DNA of 64,000 nucleotides from the NCBI GenBank assembly GCA_036495685.1, contig DASXMJ010000191.1, forward strand, positions 1-64,000, in the 5' to 3' direction. The notes beneath the pieces are model-generated. The model ran no database searches and was not told where the DNA came from. It saw nothing but the letters and a program-made list of their open reading frames with translations. Source of the stretch: Candidatus Binataceae bacterium. GTDB taxonomy: Bacteria > Desulfobacterota > Binatia > Binatales > Binataceae. Made by a program: the position numbers and the translations under genes. Numbering within the stretch: the first letter of the stretch is position 1; each line of letters opens with the position of its first letter. Below, piece after piece: positions 9,079 through 18,210 of the stretch.

Positions 9079-9632
9079 CGTGGTAGTCCCCCAGCGAGGT
9101 TGGCGAGCGATCGGAATAACCGCTTGGGAACTACTACAGCATTCCCATTAACCAGGTCTTACCAATCGATTAAAAGCGTCCGGGATTTTAAAAAAATGTT
9201 GGATGCGCCGTCGGTTGGATTGTTGGACGAGGTTCATCAGTTATCCGATTGGAGTCTTCAAAACTTGAGTTTTAGAGAAACGCGGTAACAACGCACCACA
9301 CCTTTGTAAACAAGACCCCCCTGCCGTTTTTGAACTCGAGAGATGACCGGTGTTGTTTCACGAGGTTTTGTCTGACACGGACCAGTGAGGTCCTGCTATT
9401 TGGCACTTAACACCGAATTCAGCGATGCATACCTGATCACCTTAGCCGCCGAAGCTCATGCGAAGCCTGCATTTGGTGGGCGCTAGGGGTATGCGCTCGT
9501 CAAGTTCGGAACATGGTTGACGATAAGGGGGGAGCGAGCCATGGCCACCCACCCGAGGCGAAGAAACCGTACTGGGGCTAGATGTGCGCAGTCGCGTCTG
9601 CGACGGCTGAGTACTCTCCTTTGTCGTCGCGC
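9079..9632. other. Intergenic stretch, promoter side of the phospholipase-like gene
   Basis: About 550 bp with no convincing gene. It contains an AT-rich segment (about 9150-9200) suitable for the promoter of the minus-strand phosphoesterase. GGACC/GGTCC forms an inverted repeat at 9379-9393. Confidence 0.4.
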
Positions 9633-10028
9633 CTACTCCGCGATCATGGACGCTAGAGTTTCGATGATCGCGATATTTTGGAGCAGTTCCTGTGGCAGGC
9701 CATGCCGCTCCTTCAGGTAACTCGGGCTGTTGTACGAAACCCAAACCTTTCCGTTCTCATCCTCGCCGACCAGGATCTTGAGGGGTAGATCGATCGCGCT
9801 GCTGGGGGCAGCCAACATAAGCGGCGTGCCGGCCTTGGGACTCCCAAAGATCAACAGCTTGGTAGGACGCATTTTCAAACCCGCCCTTTGGGCTTCGCCG
9901 CTGTGGTCGACCATCGCGAACAATTGGACTCCCTTCGCCTTGAGTATGTCCTCAAGCTTTTGCACGGTTTGGTCTACCGAATGATTGCTAGGTATTTCGA
10001 CGATTCCCGTAACTTCACTGGGGGCCAT
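9633..10028 (-). CDS. DUF302-domain protein
   Basis: 131 residues. The pattern IVEIPSNHSVDQTVQKLEDILKAKGVQLFAMVDHSGEA, then LLIFGSPKAGTPLM and LPLKILVGEDENGKVWVSYN is the DUF302 fold, in this order and length. The molecular role of DUF302 proteins is not established; they recur in redox and stress loci. No signal peptide, so cytoplasmic. ATG 10028 has AGACGCTCC upstream rather than a clear ribosome site. Isolated on both sides by about 550 bp. Confidence 0.88.
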   Translation of the reverse strand: MAPSEVTGIVEIPSNHSVDQTVQKLEDILKAKGVQLFAMVDHSGEAQRAGLKMRPTKLLIFGSPKAGTPLMLAAPSSAIDLPLKILVGEDENGKVWVSYNSPSYLKERHGLPQELLQNIAIIETLASMIAE

Positions 10029-10584
10029 GGAGCGTCTCCGTTTTTCTTACCGTAGACGGGTTGAGCCCGGAACGGAAGTTGGACTGGCAAAGGTCTTGTG
10101 CACCGAGTCGCGATCCGGTTCGGACCTCACTTAGACTTCGCGGAACGCGGAGATCATTTTTGAGGCGAAGAGCTCAAGATGGGGTTGGACCCAGCGCGGT
10201 GGCAAGGTCCGGGAATAGTAGTGGGTCAGCGGAACTGTGTTGATGTAGTCGCGGATTGACGATGAATTCTCGGGATCGATGGTGGCGCCGGATTCTACCT
10301 ACCTCCGCACTCGACGTAAGCGATCCAGACGCCGCGGCCAAAATTATGTAAAACTGCGAGTTTCGCTCGCTTTATATCGACGACCTGGACGCGGGTACAT
10401 CGAGGCAGTAAGCGATCGGCGAGGGGTCGTGAGGTTCGAGGTTCGCGGATCCGCTGATCTCCGAGGTGAACGCAGAATGATGACGAGGCCCACGTAATGT
10501 TCGTAACCCTCGTCGAATCTCCTCTTCGCGGAAGCTCCCCAACTTGGAGTTGAGCATCTCGGAGGGAGACATCCTCTTAGATCA
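10029..10584. other. Stretch without recognisable genes
   Basis: About 550 bp. Short open frames exist on both strands but none shows a ribosome site together with plausible protein composition. Confidence 0.4.
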
Positions 10585-10803
10585 TCAGACGGGAGTCGCG
10601 CGGATGCGGGTATGTAGCCATTTTTCAATAAGGTCGCGACTGAACCGCCAATCACTGCCGACCCGGAATGCGGGGAGTTGGCCGTTTCTGAGCAACCTGT
10701 AGACCGTCGAGCGATGGACCCGCAGAAAGTCCGCCAACTCATCGGCGGTCAGCAATTCGTCATGTCCAACTCTGAGTGCTTTCACTTCCAAGTCGGGTTT
10801 CAC
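10585..10803 (-). CDS. Excisionase/MerR-type helix-turn-helix DNA-binding protein
   Basis: About 72 residues from GTG 10803; GTG 10785 is equally possible, and the frame is open up to TTG 10893. The core LLTADELADFLRVHRSTVYR, then LPAFRVGSDWRFSRDLIEKWL is the classic winged-HTH of the excisionase (xis)/BldC class: HTH, R-V-G wing, W-R-F anchor. Such stand-alone proteins bind DNA and are often regulators rather than recombinases; no integrase is present. An 18-bp palindrome sits 74 bp upstream of the start. A frameshifted relative lies at 15861-16060. Confidence 0.8.
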   Translation of the reverse strand: MKPDLEVKALRVGHDELLTADELADFLRVHRSTVYRLLRNGQLPAFRVGSDWRFSRDLIEKWLHTRIRATPV

Positions 10804-10876
10804 CTTCGAGCTGAGGGTTACTACTCGAGCGGACCAACTAGTGATTTGTTCGTACCAGAAGCGTGAGCCTTGTGAA

Positions 10877-10894
10877 ATTGGACTTTGGTCCAAT
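10877..10894. promoter_or_regulatory. 18-bp palindrome, operator candidate (copy 1)
   Basis: Read toward the HTH gene this is ATTGGACCAAAGTCCAAT: 7-bp perfect arms (ATTGGAC/GTCCAAT) around four bases. It lies between the ~70-residue gene (whose stop is at 10948) and the HTH gene, 74 bp upstream of the latter's likely start. It differs by one base from the copy at 13269-13286. The GGAC-N4-GTCC core resembles operators of LuxR/NarL-class response regulators such as DosR. Binding protein unknown. Confidence 0.6.
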
Positions 10895-10947
10895 GGGCAC
10901 TCGAGGGGGTGGGCGCGCGCTCATCACGGCGAGCGCGGACTGTGGGT

Positions 10948-11157
10948 CTATCGCTCGACGAACGCGTCGATATCCGCGATTCGCAGATGCTCGAGAACCT
11001 TCAATGGGTCTTCGGTGACGATAACTGCATATTTTGAGACCAGCTTCGTGCCCGAGCGGGGTTTGATGCCGTTCTCATTGAGAATATTCAGCGCCTTTAT
11101 GAAGCTGCCTGGGAGGTCATGACCAGGGGCTGCAGGCTCTACAAAAATTCGGACCAT
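10948..11157 (-). CDS. Unrecognised 69-residue protein, paralogue of 5908-6117
   Basis: 69 residues from ATG 11157 (MVRIFVEPAAPGHDLPGSF), with GAGAG upstream; an in-frame GTG lies at 11169. It shares the core SGTKLVSKYAVIV and EDPLKVLEHLR with the copy at 5908-6117. Small and soluble. Unlike its paralogue it has no 98-residue partner downstream; the next gene is the HTH regulator. Function unknown. Confidence 0.65.
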   Translation of the reverse strand: MVRIFVEPAAPGHDLPGSFIKALNILNENGIKPRSGTKLVSKYAVIVTEDPLKVLEHLRIADIDAFVER

Positions 11158-11785
11158 TTTATCTCTCACTTTGGAATCGACTATCTGCTCGATCTATTGA
11201 TGGTCAGACACAGGAGGAGGGCTATCAGCGATGAAACTCCGAAAGCCGAAACAAAACCAAGCCAAAACAAGGTCACCTCTCTGTCACCCTCTGAAATTGG
11301 TCTTTACGAAGGAGGAAACGGATCTACCGCCTTCAACTAGCAGCTCGCGGCAGTCACGAAGATCGTTCTAGTAGCACCTTGCTAGTTGGACGCGCTCGCG
11401 GTCCTGCGTATTCAGGCGGGAAAAGACCAGCTGTCGACTGCAATAAATGGGTTCCGGAATTGAGGCCAGGCTTTTTGGTTCCTCTCGGAGGAACTTCGCA
11501 CTGCGGATGCGTTTGACGGCCGAAATCGTAACGCGGTCCGAGCAGCGCATCCGGTCTCTTGAGGGAGGATGTCTTTCTCTGAAGGGTCCGGCGCCAACAC
11601 ACACGCTGGCCGCAGCCAGCAAGGGACGGCCGCGCGATCTTTCGGACTCACGTCGCTAAAAAGAACCAGCGGGACGGTAGCGGCGCGCTTGGCCCTTTCC
11701 CGCGTCGGTCGATCAGACATATAAGAACGAGACGGGAACTGCCCGTTCGCCAAGCTCATGGCGATGCTCAGACGGGCAGCGAAGC
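11158..11785. other. Stretch without recognisable genes
   Basis: About 630 bp upstream of the histidine kinase. Open frames on both strands lack plausible composition. It presumably contains promoters for the kinase and for the 69-residue gene. Confidence 0.4.
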
Positions 11786-13126
11786 TTGTACGTGGCTGCG
11801 CGTTTGAAAGAAACCAAAAAAACCTCCGGTGCGGGCGCTCATCGTGCACAAAAGGGTGCTGGAGCTACAGGGGTAGATTTCGAAGCGCTGCTCAGCGATT
11901 TATCGGCCGCTTTCGTCCGTGTGGCGGTTGACGAGATCGACCGTGAAATGGAGCACGGGCTTGAGCGGATCGTGCTGGCGATGAAGGTCGATCGCAGTAC
12001 CGTCGTGCAAGTAGTTCCCCAAGACGGATTTCTCTACGTAACCCATCAGTGGGCGCGAGCGGGTGTTGGGACCCCGCAGCGGGGCATACCGATTGATCGG
12101 ACACCTGAAACCCCTTGGCTCGATGACCAGATAGCATCGGGCCACGTGGTAGTGTTCTCGCGCCTGGACGACGTTCCGCCGGAGGCCTCAACTGATCGGG
12201 AGGTCTTCCGTGACGCCGGGAGCAAATCTAACGTTACGATCCCATTGCGGGTCGGCGGAGTCGTGGTCGGTGCCCTCTTGTTTGGCGCGGTCCGTTTCGA
12301 GAAACATTGGTCGGAGCAGGAAGTGCAGCGCCTCAAACTGGTGGCTGAGATCTTCGGAAACGCCTTTGAACGAAAGCGTGCCGAAACGGAGATCCGCCGG
12401 CTCGCGGAGGAATTGCGTCAGGCTTCACAGGTAATGACGATGGGAGAGCTGACCGCTTCGCTGGCGCACGAGCTCAACCAGCCGCTCGGAGCAATCTTGA
12501 ACAATGCGAAAGCTGCTCGACGCCTGCTTACCGCCAAGACCCCGGATCTAATCGAAATTGACGCCGCGCTGGACGATATTATTCGCGATGATGCACGGGC
12601 AGTAGATATCGTCAAGAATGTTCGCGCCATGTTCCAACGCGGCGCGGCCAAGATGGCACCGATCGATGTCAGGCAACTCATAGTTGAGGTAGCTCGCATA
12701 GTGAACAGCGATGCGAGGATGAAGGAAATCTCGTGGTCCTTGGAGTTGTCCGATTCGCTGCCACGCGTGCGAGGCGACAAGACACATTTGACGCAAGCCA
12801 TCCTGAGCCTGGTCGTAAATGCATTTGACTCGGTTTGCGACGGCGACGGACCGCGCGAGGTTGTTCTGCGCGCGGATCAGGTGGAGCCCAATCACGTACA
12901 CGTATCCGTGCGCGATTCCGGCAAGGGTATCGACGCCAAGGTGATACCGAATCTGTTCGAGGCTTTTTACACGACCAAACCGCGTGGCATGGGCATGGGC
13001 CTCACCATCGTTCGTTCAATCATCGAGAATCATGGAGGCCGGATCTGGGCCACTCGCAATCCAGTGCGTGGCGCTACCCTGGAGTTTATTCTGCCAGTCG
13101 AACCGAATAACCAGCCGACCAGCTGA
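11786..13126 (+). CDS. Cytoplasmic GAF-domain sensor histidine kinase
   Basis: 446 residues from TTG 11786; GTG 11792 is an alternative and no good ribosome site decides. Residues about 30-195 form a GAF sensor domain, followed by a short coiled coil and a FixL/NtrB-type HisKA with SLAHELNQPLG (His228). The HATPase domain has the N box (LVVNAFDS, Asn345), G1 (VRDSGKGID, Asp377), F (FEAFYTTK) and G2 (GMGMGLTI). There is no membrane segment, so it senses an internal signal. No response regulator is encoded in this window. It lies between the two copies of the 18-bp palindrome. Confidence 0.9.
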   Translation: MYVAARLKETKKTSGAGAHRAQKGAGATGVDFEALLSDLSAAFVRVAVDEIDREMEHGLERIVLAMKVDRSTVVQVVPQDGFLYVTHQWARAGVGTPQRGIPIDRTPETPWLDDQIASGHVVVFSRLDDVPPEASTDREVFRDAGSKSNVTIPLRVGGVVVGALLFGAVRFEKHWSEQEVQRLKLVAEIFGNAFERKRAETEIRRLAEELRQASQVMTMGELTASLAHELNQPLGAILNNAKAARRLLTAKTPDLIEIDAALDDIIRDDARAVDIVKNVRAMFQRGAAKMAPIDVRQLIVEVARIVNSDARMKEISWSLELSDSLPRVRGDKTHLTQAILSLVVNAFDSVCDGDGPREVVLRADQVEPNHVHVSVRDSGKGIDAKVIPNLFEAFYTTKPRGMGMGLTIVRSIIENHGGRIWATRNPVRGATLEFILPVEPNNQPTS

Positions 13127-13268
13127 GCCGAACGCCAGGAAGCTTACCCATCGTCCGACGCGTTTGCGCCGAAAGCGGTATGCGACCGCGACGACCAAAA
13201 ATGAAGGCCTTTCGACGGCCGTTGTGGTGGGGGGATGCGGGGAACTAGCGCCTAGGGCAGCCGCCTTC

Positions 13269-13286
13269 ATTGGACCAATGTCCAAT
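13269..13286. promoter_or_regulatory. 18-bp palindrome, operator candidate (copy 2)
   Basis: ATTGGACCAATGTCCAAT: 7-bp perfect arms around CAAT, 100 bp upstream of the YceI start. It matches copy 1 at 17 of 18 positions when both are read toward the downstream gene. The shared orientation and distance support a common operator. Confidence 0.6.
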
Positions 13287-13385
13287 TGCGCGATTCAACA
13301 GGATGTAAGAAAAGAACCTCAACCATAAAGCGGTGGCCAGGAAGCGTCGGCTGCAGGGTCACGGACGAATCAGCGGTTAATAACA

Positions 13386-14000
13386 ATGAATAAAGAATTT
13401 TTACAGGGCAGGCGATGGGTAGCTAGCGCTCTCTTCGTCGTGGCGTCAGCCGTACTCCCGTCATTAAGCTCTGCGCAAGAGGTTCCAGTTTTTCAAATTA
13501 CGCCGCTCGAAAGCACGATCAAGTTCGGCGTGAAAGCGTCCGTGCCGATCGAAGGTCGGTTCGACCAGTGGAGCGCCACTCTAACCTTCACGTCCCCGGA
13601 GGTGACGACTGCAGTCTTTGACGTTGAGATACAGGCTGCCAGCGTGGATACGGGGAGCAGCCTGAAGAATAGCAAGCTCAAAAGCTCGGATTTCTTCGAC
13701 GTCAACAACAATCCGTTGATTACGTTTAAGTCAACCAAGGTCGTACAGACCGCTCCTGACACCTTTGAGCTGGACGGCAACTTTACAATTCGGGGTGTTA
13801 CTAAGGCCGAGAAGCTGGCACTCACGGTGTCTGGCAGAGGAACCGGCACGGGGCAGATTAACGGGACCATGGCCTTCGACCGCAAAGATTACGGGATGAA
13901 CAGCGGCATTCCCTTTATTAAGATCGCCGACCGTGTATCGGTGACGGTCTCCCTGAAGGCGACGCGAGTCGCCGGGCCTCCGGTAGTGTTTAAGCAGTAG
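13386..14000 (+). CDS. YceI-family periplasmic protein
   Basis: 204 residues. A signal peptide (about residues 1-27, ending LSSAQE) is followed by the YceI lipocalin-like beta-barrel: STIKFGVKASVPIEGRF, SLKNSKLKSSDFFDVNNNPLITF, then FTIRGVTKAEKLAL and FDRKDYGMNSG, all in family order. YceI proteins bind isoprenoid-type lipids such as polyprenoids; several are induced by stress. The operator-like palindrome 100 bp upstream suggests control together with the HTH gene. Confidence 0.92.
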   Translation: MNKEFLQGRRWVASALFVVASAVLPSLSSAQEVPVFQITPLESTIKFGVKASVPIEGRFDQWSATLTFTSPEVTTAVFDVEIQAASVDTGSSLKNSKLKSSDFFDVNNNPLITFKSTKVVQTAPDTFELDGNFTIRGVTKAEKLALTVSGRGTGTGQINGTMAFDRKDYGMNSGIPFIKIADRVSVTVSLKATRVAGPPVVFKQ

Positions 14001-14145
14001 TCAGCGGAGCCAATGCGCCAGCGGACCCCAATCCCGCTTGGGATACCAGCCACCCTGAACCTAGCGGAGGCCAGGCAGGGTCATACGGCGCGGACCCCGA
14101 GCTCCGACACCTCCCGGGAACTGGGCAATTTTTAGAGGGTGGCAG

Positions 14146-14163
14146 ATGTCACCAAGGTGTCAT
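14146..14163. promoter_or_regulatory. Imperfect inverted repeat upstream of the sulfatase gene
   Basis: ATGTCACCAAGGTGTCAT has matching half-sites (ATGnCACC/GGTGnCAT) and lies inside a longer partial symmetry (GTGGC...GCCAC), 130 bp before the sulfatase start. It may be an operator, unrelated in sequence to the 18-bp palindromes. Confidence 0.3.
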
Positions 14164-14292
14164 TTACAGCGCCACGCCAAAGGCCACAATCGGATCATGG
14201 TTTAGCAGCCGACGGAATTGCGGGCCGGAGGGAAGCGGGACTTCTGCCGCTTATAGGCCCGAGTTCCGTCGATTCATCGAGGAGAGGTTTCA

Positions 14293-15792
14293 ATGGCGAA
14301 GGCGAAGCCAAACATTCTAGTCATCTGGGGTGACGACATCGGCACCTCCAACCTCAGTATCTTTACCAAGGGGATGATGGGTTACCGGACACCTCATATC
14401 GATCGAATTGCCGAGGAGGGAATTCTGTTCACTGACAGCTACGGGGAGCAGAGTTGCACTGCGGGACGATCGGCATTCATTACGGGTCAGAGCGTATTTC
14501 GTACGGGTTTGAGCAAGGTCGGATTGCCGGGAGCCGATCTGGGCCTGCGTGGTGAAGATCCCACCATCGCGGAGCTGCTAAAGCCGCTGGGCTATGCCAC
14601 CGGCCAGTTCGGCAAGAACCATTTCGGCGACAAGGATGAATTTCTGCCAACCAACCACGGATTCGACGAGTTTTTTGGCTTCCTCTACCACTTGAACGCG
14701 ATGGAAGAGCCAGAGTTGCCGGATTATCCTTTGTCCTCCGACTATCCCAACTTCAAGAAGAATTAAGGCCCCCGCGGTGTGCTCGAGTGCAAGGTAAATC
14801 CAGACGGCACCCAATCAATTCACGATACCGGTCCACTGAGCAAGAAGCGTATGGAGACCATCGATGATGAGGTCGTGGCCAAAACGAATGACTTCCTAGA
14901 GCGTCAAGTCGGGGCCAGCAAACCGTTCTTCGTATGGTTCAACACCTCACACATGCATTTCCGCACACACGCCAAGCCCCAGATCCGGGGCCAGGCCGGG
15001 CGCTGGCAGTCGGAATATCACGACGTGATGATTGAACACGACCTGGTAGTCGGCAAACTGCTACAAAAACTGGACGACCTGGGCATCGCCGAAGATACGA
15101 TCGTCATGTACAGCACCGATAACGGCCCGCACATGAACTCGTGGCCTGACGCTGGTATGACACCCTTTCGCAACGAGAAGGACTCGAACTGGGAAGGGGC
15201 CTTCCGCGTCCCGTGCATGGTCCGTTGGCCGGGCGTTGTCAAACCTGGCAGTGTCTCCAATGAAATCATCAGCCACCTGGATTGGCTGCCAACCTTCTTG
15301 GCCGCCGCTGGCGAGGGCGACATCAAAGAAAAACTTCTCAAGGGCCATCAGGCGGGCAAGAAAACCTTCAAGGTTCACCTCGACGGATACAATTTCCTGC
15401 CTCACTTGAGCGGCCCGGCGAAGGCGCCGCGGGTGGAATACTTTTACTTCTCCGACGACGGCGATATGATGGCCATGCGATACGACAATTGGAAAGTGAC
15501 GTTCATGGAACAGCGGATGCCCGGCACCCTGCGAATCTGGCAGGAACCACTCGTCTCGTTGCGGTTTCCTAAGCTATTTAACCTCCGCACCGATCCCTAC
15601 GAGCGCGCCGATATTACCTCGAACACCTATTGGGACTGGGTGTTAGATCACATCTTTCTGTTCCTTCCCGCGCAGGCAATCGTGGCAGATTTTCTAAAAA
15701 CTTTCGGGGAATATCCGCCACGCCAAAAAGCAGCGTCCTTCACCATTGACCAGGTGCTGGAAAAGCTTCAGCGGCAAGGCGGAAGCCATTAG
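14293..15792 (+). pseudogene. Arylsulfatase gene split by an in-frame TAA
   Basis: ATG 14293 (GGAGAGG upstream) starts a type I sulfatase: [11 protein letters not shown] (metal-binding Asp pair), SCTAGRS with Cys55 in the C-x-A-G-R formylglycine site, then [13 protein letters not shown] at 14764-14766 follows residue 157. The same frame then continues for 342 codons to 15792 with the rest of the enzyme (FFVWFNTSHMHF, VMYSTDNGPHMNSWPD, and a C-terminal RTDPYERADIT). Rejoined, the length (about 499) and motif order fit an intact arylsulfatase. One base change to a Tyr or other sense codon would restore it. No sulfatase-maturating enzyme is visible nearby. Confidence 0.85.
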
Positions 15793-15860
15793 ATGCAAAT
15801 GCGCTGGGATCGACCGTCGGCCGCGAAGAACATTAGATACTGCCGGATACGGCCCAACCT

Positions 15861-16060
15861 TCAGTCATTTTGCCTGCGGGATTCCAACCATTGCTCAAAT
15901 GAAACGCGACTGAAGCGCCAATCACCCCAACCCCAACTGGGAAAGCCCACAGATCACCGCTCTTCGCCAGCCCGTAGATGGTCGACGGATGGATCGGGAG
16001 AAAGTTCGCCACTTCCTTCGCAGTAAGGATTTCGTCGCTTAACGGTTTACGCGCCTTCAT
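15861..16060 (-). pseudogene. Frameshifted excisionase-type HTH gene
   Basis: ATG 16060 follows GGAGA and encodes MKARKPLSDEILTAKEVANF, then the HTH (HPSTIYGLAKSGDLWAFPVG). At about 15930 a GTTGGGGTTGGGG run shifts the frame. The expected wing and anchor (GDWRFSRVSFEQWLESRRQND, then TGA at 15861-15863) sit in another frame, while the direct frame runs on meaninglessly to 15833. Restored length would be about 66 residues. It is clearly related to the intact protein at 10585-10803. Confidence 0.75.
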
Positions 16061-16650
16061 TTTTTCTCCATCAAGTTTGGGCTCCCCGCTGAGCCTAAAA
16101 TCGGAACACCAGAATTCCGCGCTTCTCCGCTCGCTTGAGGACAGAGCGCGCATGAGCCTCGCAGTAATCGCGTTTCCAAAAGGACTGACCTATTCGGTCC
16201 GCGCATTCGATCTGGACTCTCGCGTATCGGGCGCAGTGGCTCTGGCTCCTGCATCTGGTGACTTAGTAGATGCGCCTCGCGAAAATAAATGAAGTTGTGC
16301 CCTCGAATCGCCAGAGGATTCTACTGAGGTTGGCCACCTCCGGGCCTCGCTTGAGGCGGGGGTAGTAGCTCGCGATACATTTGGCGTCGCTGACCCGTTC
16401 GCGTAGATGTTGAGACTGAGCGGATGCCAACTTCATAAGTCGTCCGAGTCCCCCAGGATCAGTGCTTGGGCGAAGGCGAGGATGTGTGGTTTGTGGGGCA
16501 TAACCGCGTGCTTGCAAATTGTCGGCGTGGTCAAATTCCGCGACAGGTTGCGATGTGGGACGGAAGTTGCTGGATCCTACCAGCGCACAGCGAGCTGAGG
16601 CTTTGCCACTAGGGTCGGTCTCGTCGAGTCGGTTTCCACGCGGCCCTCAT
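16061..16650. other. Stretch without recognisable genes
   Basis: About 590 bp. No open frame on either strand looks like a protein. Confidence 0.4.
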
Positions 16651-17648
16651 CTAGCTGTAGGAACGCTGCTTCAGCAGCTTCCGATTCATACGACCGGAAA
16701 GCCGCTCGAATACGTCTAGCGAATCCGCCGACAACTCAGTTTGCCAGGACCGATCTTCGACCAGGCTCAAGTCAGGCTTCAGGCGCACATCATTGCCGCC
16801 GATAAGATGGTAAGGCTCCGCGGGACTCGCAAACATTGAAGGAAGGTATTGAATACCGATAAACCGGCAAAGTTTGCGAATGGTCTGCTGCGGGGGCGCG
16901 GCAGAGTTCTTCGTAAGCCAGACGGATCTGACGCTCAGGCGGGACACGACGAAGCATCCACTTTGTATACAGGTTCGCGCGCCACCATCTCTTGGCGGCC
17001 TCGTGAGCTGTGTAGCCGGTCTTCATGAGCGAGTTCATTACCGCGCGGCCGTCCCTGGTGAGGTAAACGGCGAGGACCTCACACGGCCGCATGAAATGGA
17101 TGTGTAGAAAACGGTAGATACTCTTCGAAGAGTCGACCACAATAGGCCGTCCGCTAACCTCACATGCAGCGCATAAAACTCAACGGCATTGCGAGTTCGC
17201 TCGAGTAGCGCCGACCAAGCCGACAAGCGAGCCATTTGAAGCCATATGGGCTTCGGGAAGGTCCGCACGGCGATGATTGATACTAGATGCGCCAGGCGTT
17301 GCGGGGGAGGGTTCGCTCGAAGATCCTGGACAGATCAATTGCAAACTCGTTGGCGAAATCGGTTGGGCTGAAGGCCCGCTTCGCGCTCAGCCGATCTACC
17401 ACCTTCGACCATAGGGGACAGGACCTGACTGGTACTCCGCAGTTGCAAAGTTGGTTGAGCCCTATCCAGCGGTCGAAGAAAGCGATCTCGCTCAGCGCAA
17501 GAATCTCCGCATGGGCGCCGAGGATCATCGCCAGCACCGTCGAACCGCTATGTCCAGATCCGACTATGAAAACGAACCGGCGTGGGAATCTGCTGGCAGT
17601 GGAGGGGGATTTCTCGATTGCGCAACTTGAGCGGTGCATAGAAACCAC
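16651..17648 (-). pseudogene. Sulfotransferase gene with several frameshifts
   Basis: Minus-strand pieces in different frames line up as one PAPS-dependent sulfotransferase. The first (17648-17283) has the 5'-phosphosulfate loop FIVGSGHSGSTVLAMILGAH. The second (about 17268-17150) has a helical region. The third (about 17140-16870) has the 3'-phosphate site VYLTRDGRAVMNS and the WWRAN region. The last (about 16900-16651) has the C-terminal end. At least three frame changes are needed, so the gene is dead. Restored length would be about 330 residues, usual for the family. Confidence 0.8.
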
Positions 17649-18210
17649 GACCCTACCGGCATTCCTTCCGGCTCGCTGAGAACACGAGACGCTTCGAGCC
17701 AGCGAGGCCGCTGCTCGCTGGGCAGGCTTCGTGCCAAGTCAAAAGCGCCGGCCTGCCGACTCCGAATCCCGTCAGGTGAGGCAAATTGCTTCGCGTTTGG
17801 TCATCGTCGCGTAGAAAATTGCCGCGATCGTCCGACCTGGTCAGCGCAGGTCGGTGCGCGTTACCTGCCTTGACGACTGTCGAAAGCGAAGCCGCTGGCA
17901 CCTGTTTCAGTGAAGATCTGGATCCGGACAGGATTTAGGGAATAGCCGCGCCGTTGGCCAGAGAAAGCGTTCCCCACAGTTGCTGACAGGAGAGGCTGCC
18001 TGTTTTTCACTATTGCGGCGAAGCGGCGCTGCCGCCTCACGCTAGAGACTTCGGTGAACGCAACGCTTATCGGGCGAATGCTCAGGGGCCATCGGCGTCC
18101 TCCTGGGAGCCGGGGCTCAAGCGAAGAGGGCCGACCGGGCAAAAGGGTAAAGCCCAGCGGTGACGATTGGAGCGTCACCGCCGGTGCGTTGAGTCCGTGA
18201 AGGTCTTTGA
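17649..18210. other. Stretch without recognisable genes
   Basis: About 560 bp between the dead sulfotransferase and a secreted-protein gene. Nothing identified. Confidence 0.4.

Noticed and set aside
9379-9393. GGACC-N5-GGTCC inverted repeat as a third copy of the 18-bp operator
   Set aside because: Arms are shorter, spacing is five instead of four and the outer ATT/AAT bases are missing.
15861-16060. Evidence of an integrated mobile element from the excisionase-type genes
   Set aside because: No integrase, transposase, attachment-site repeat or phage gene is found around either copy.
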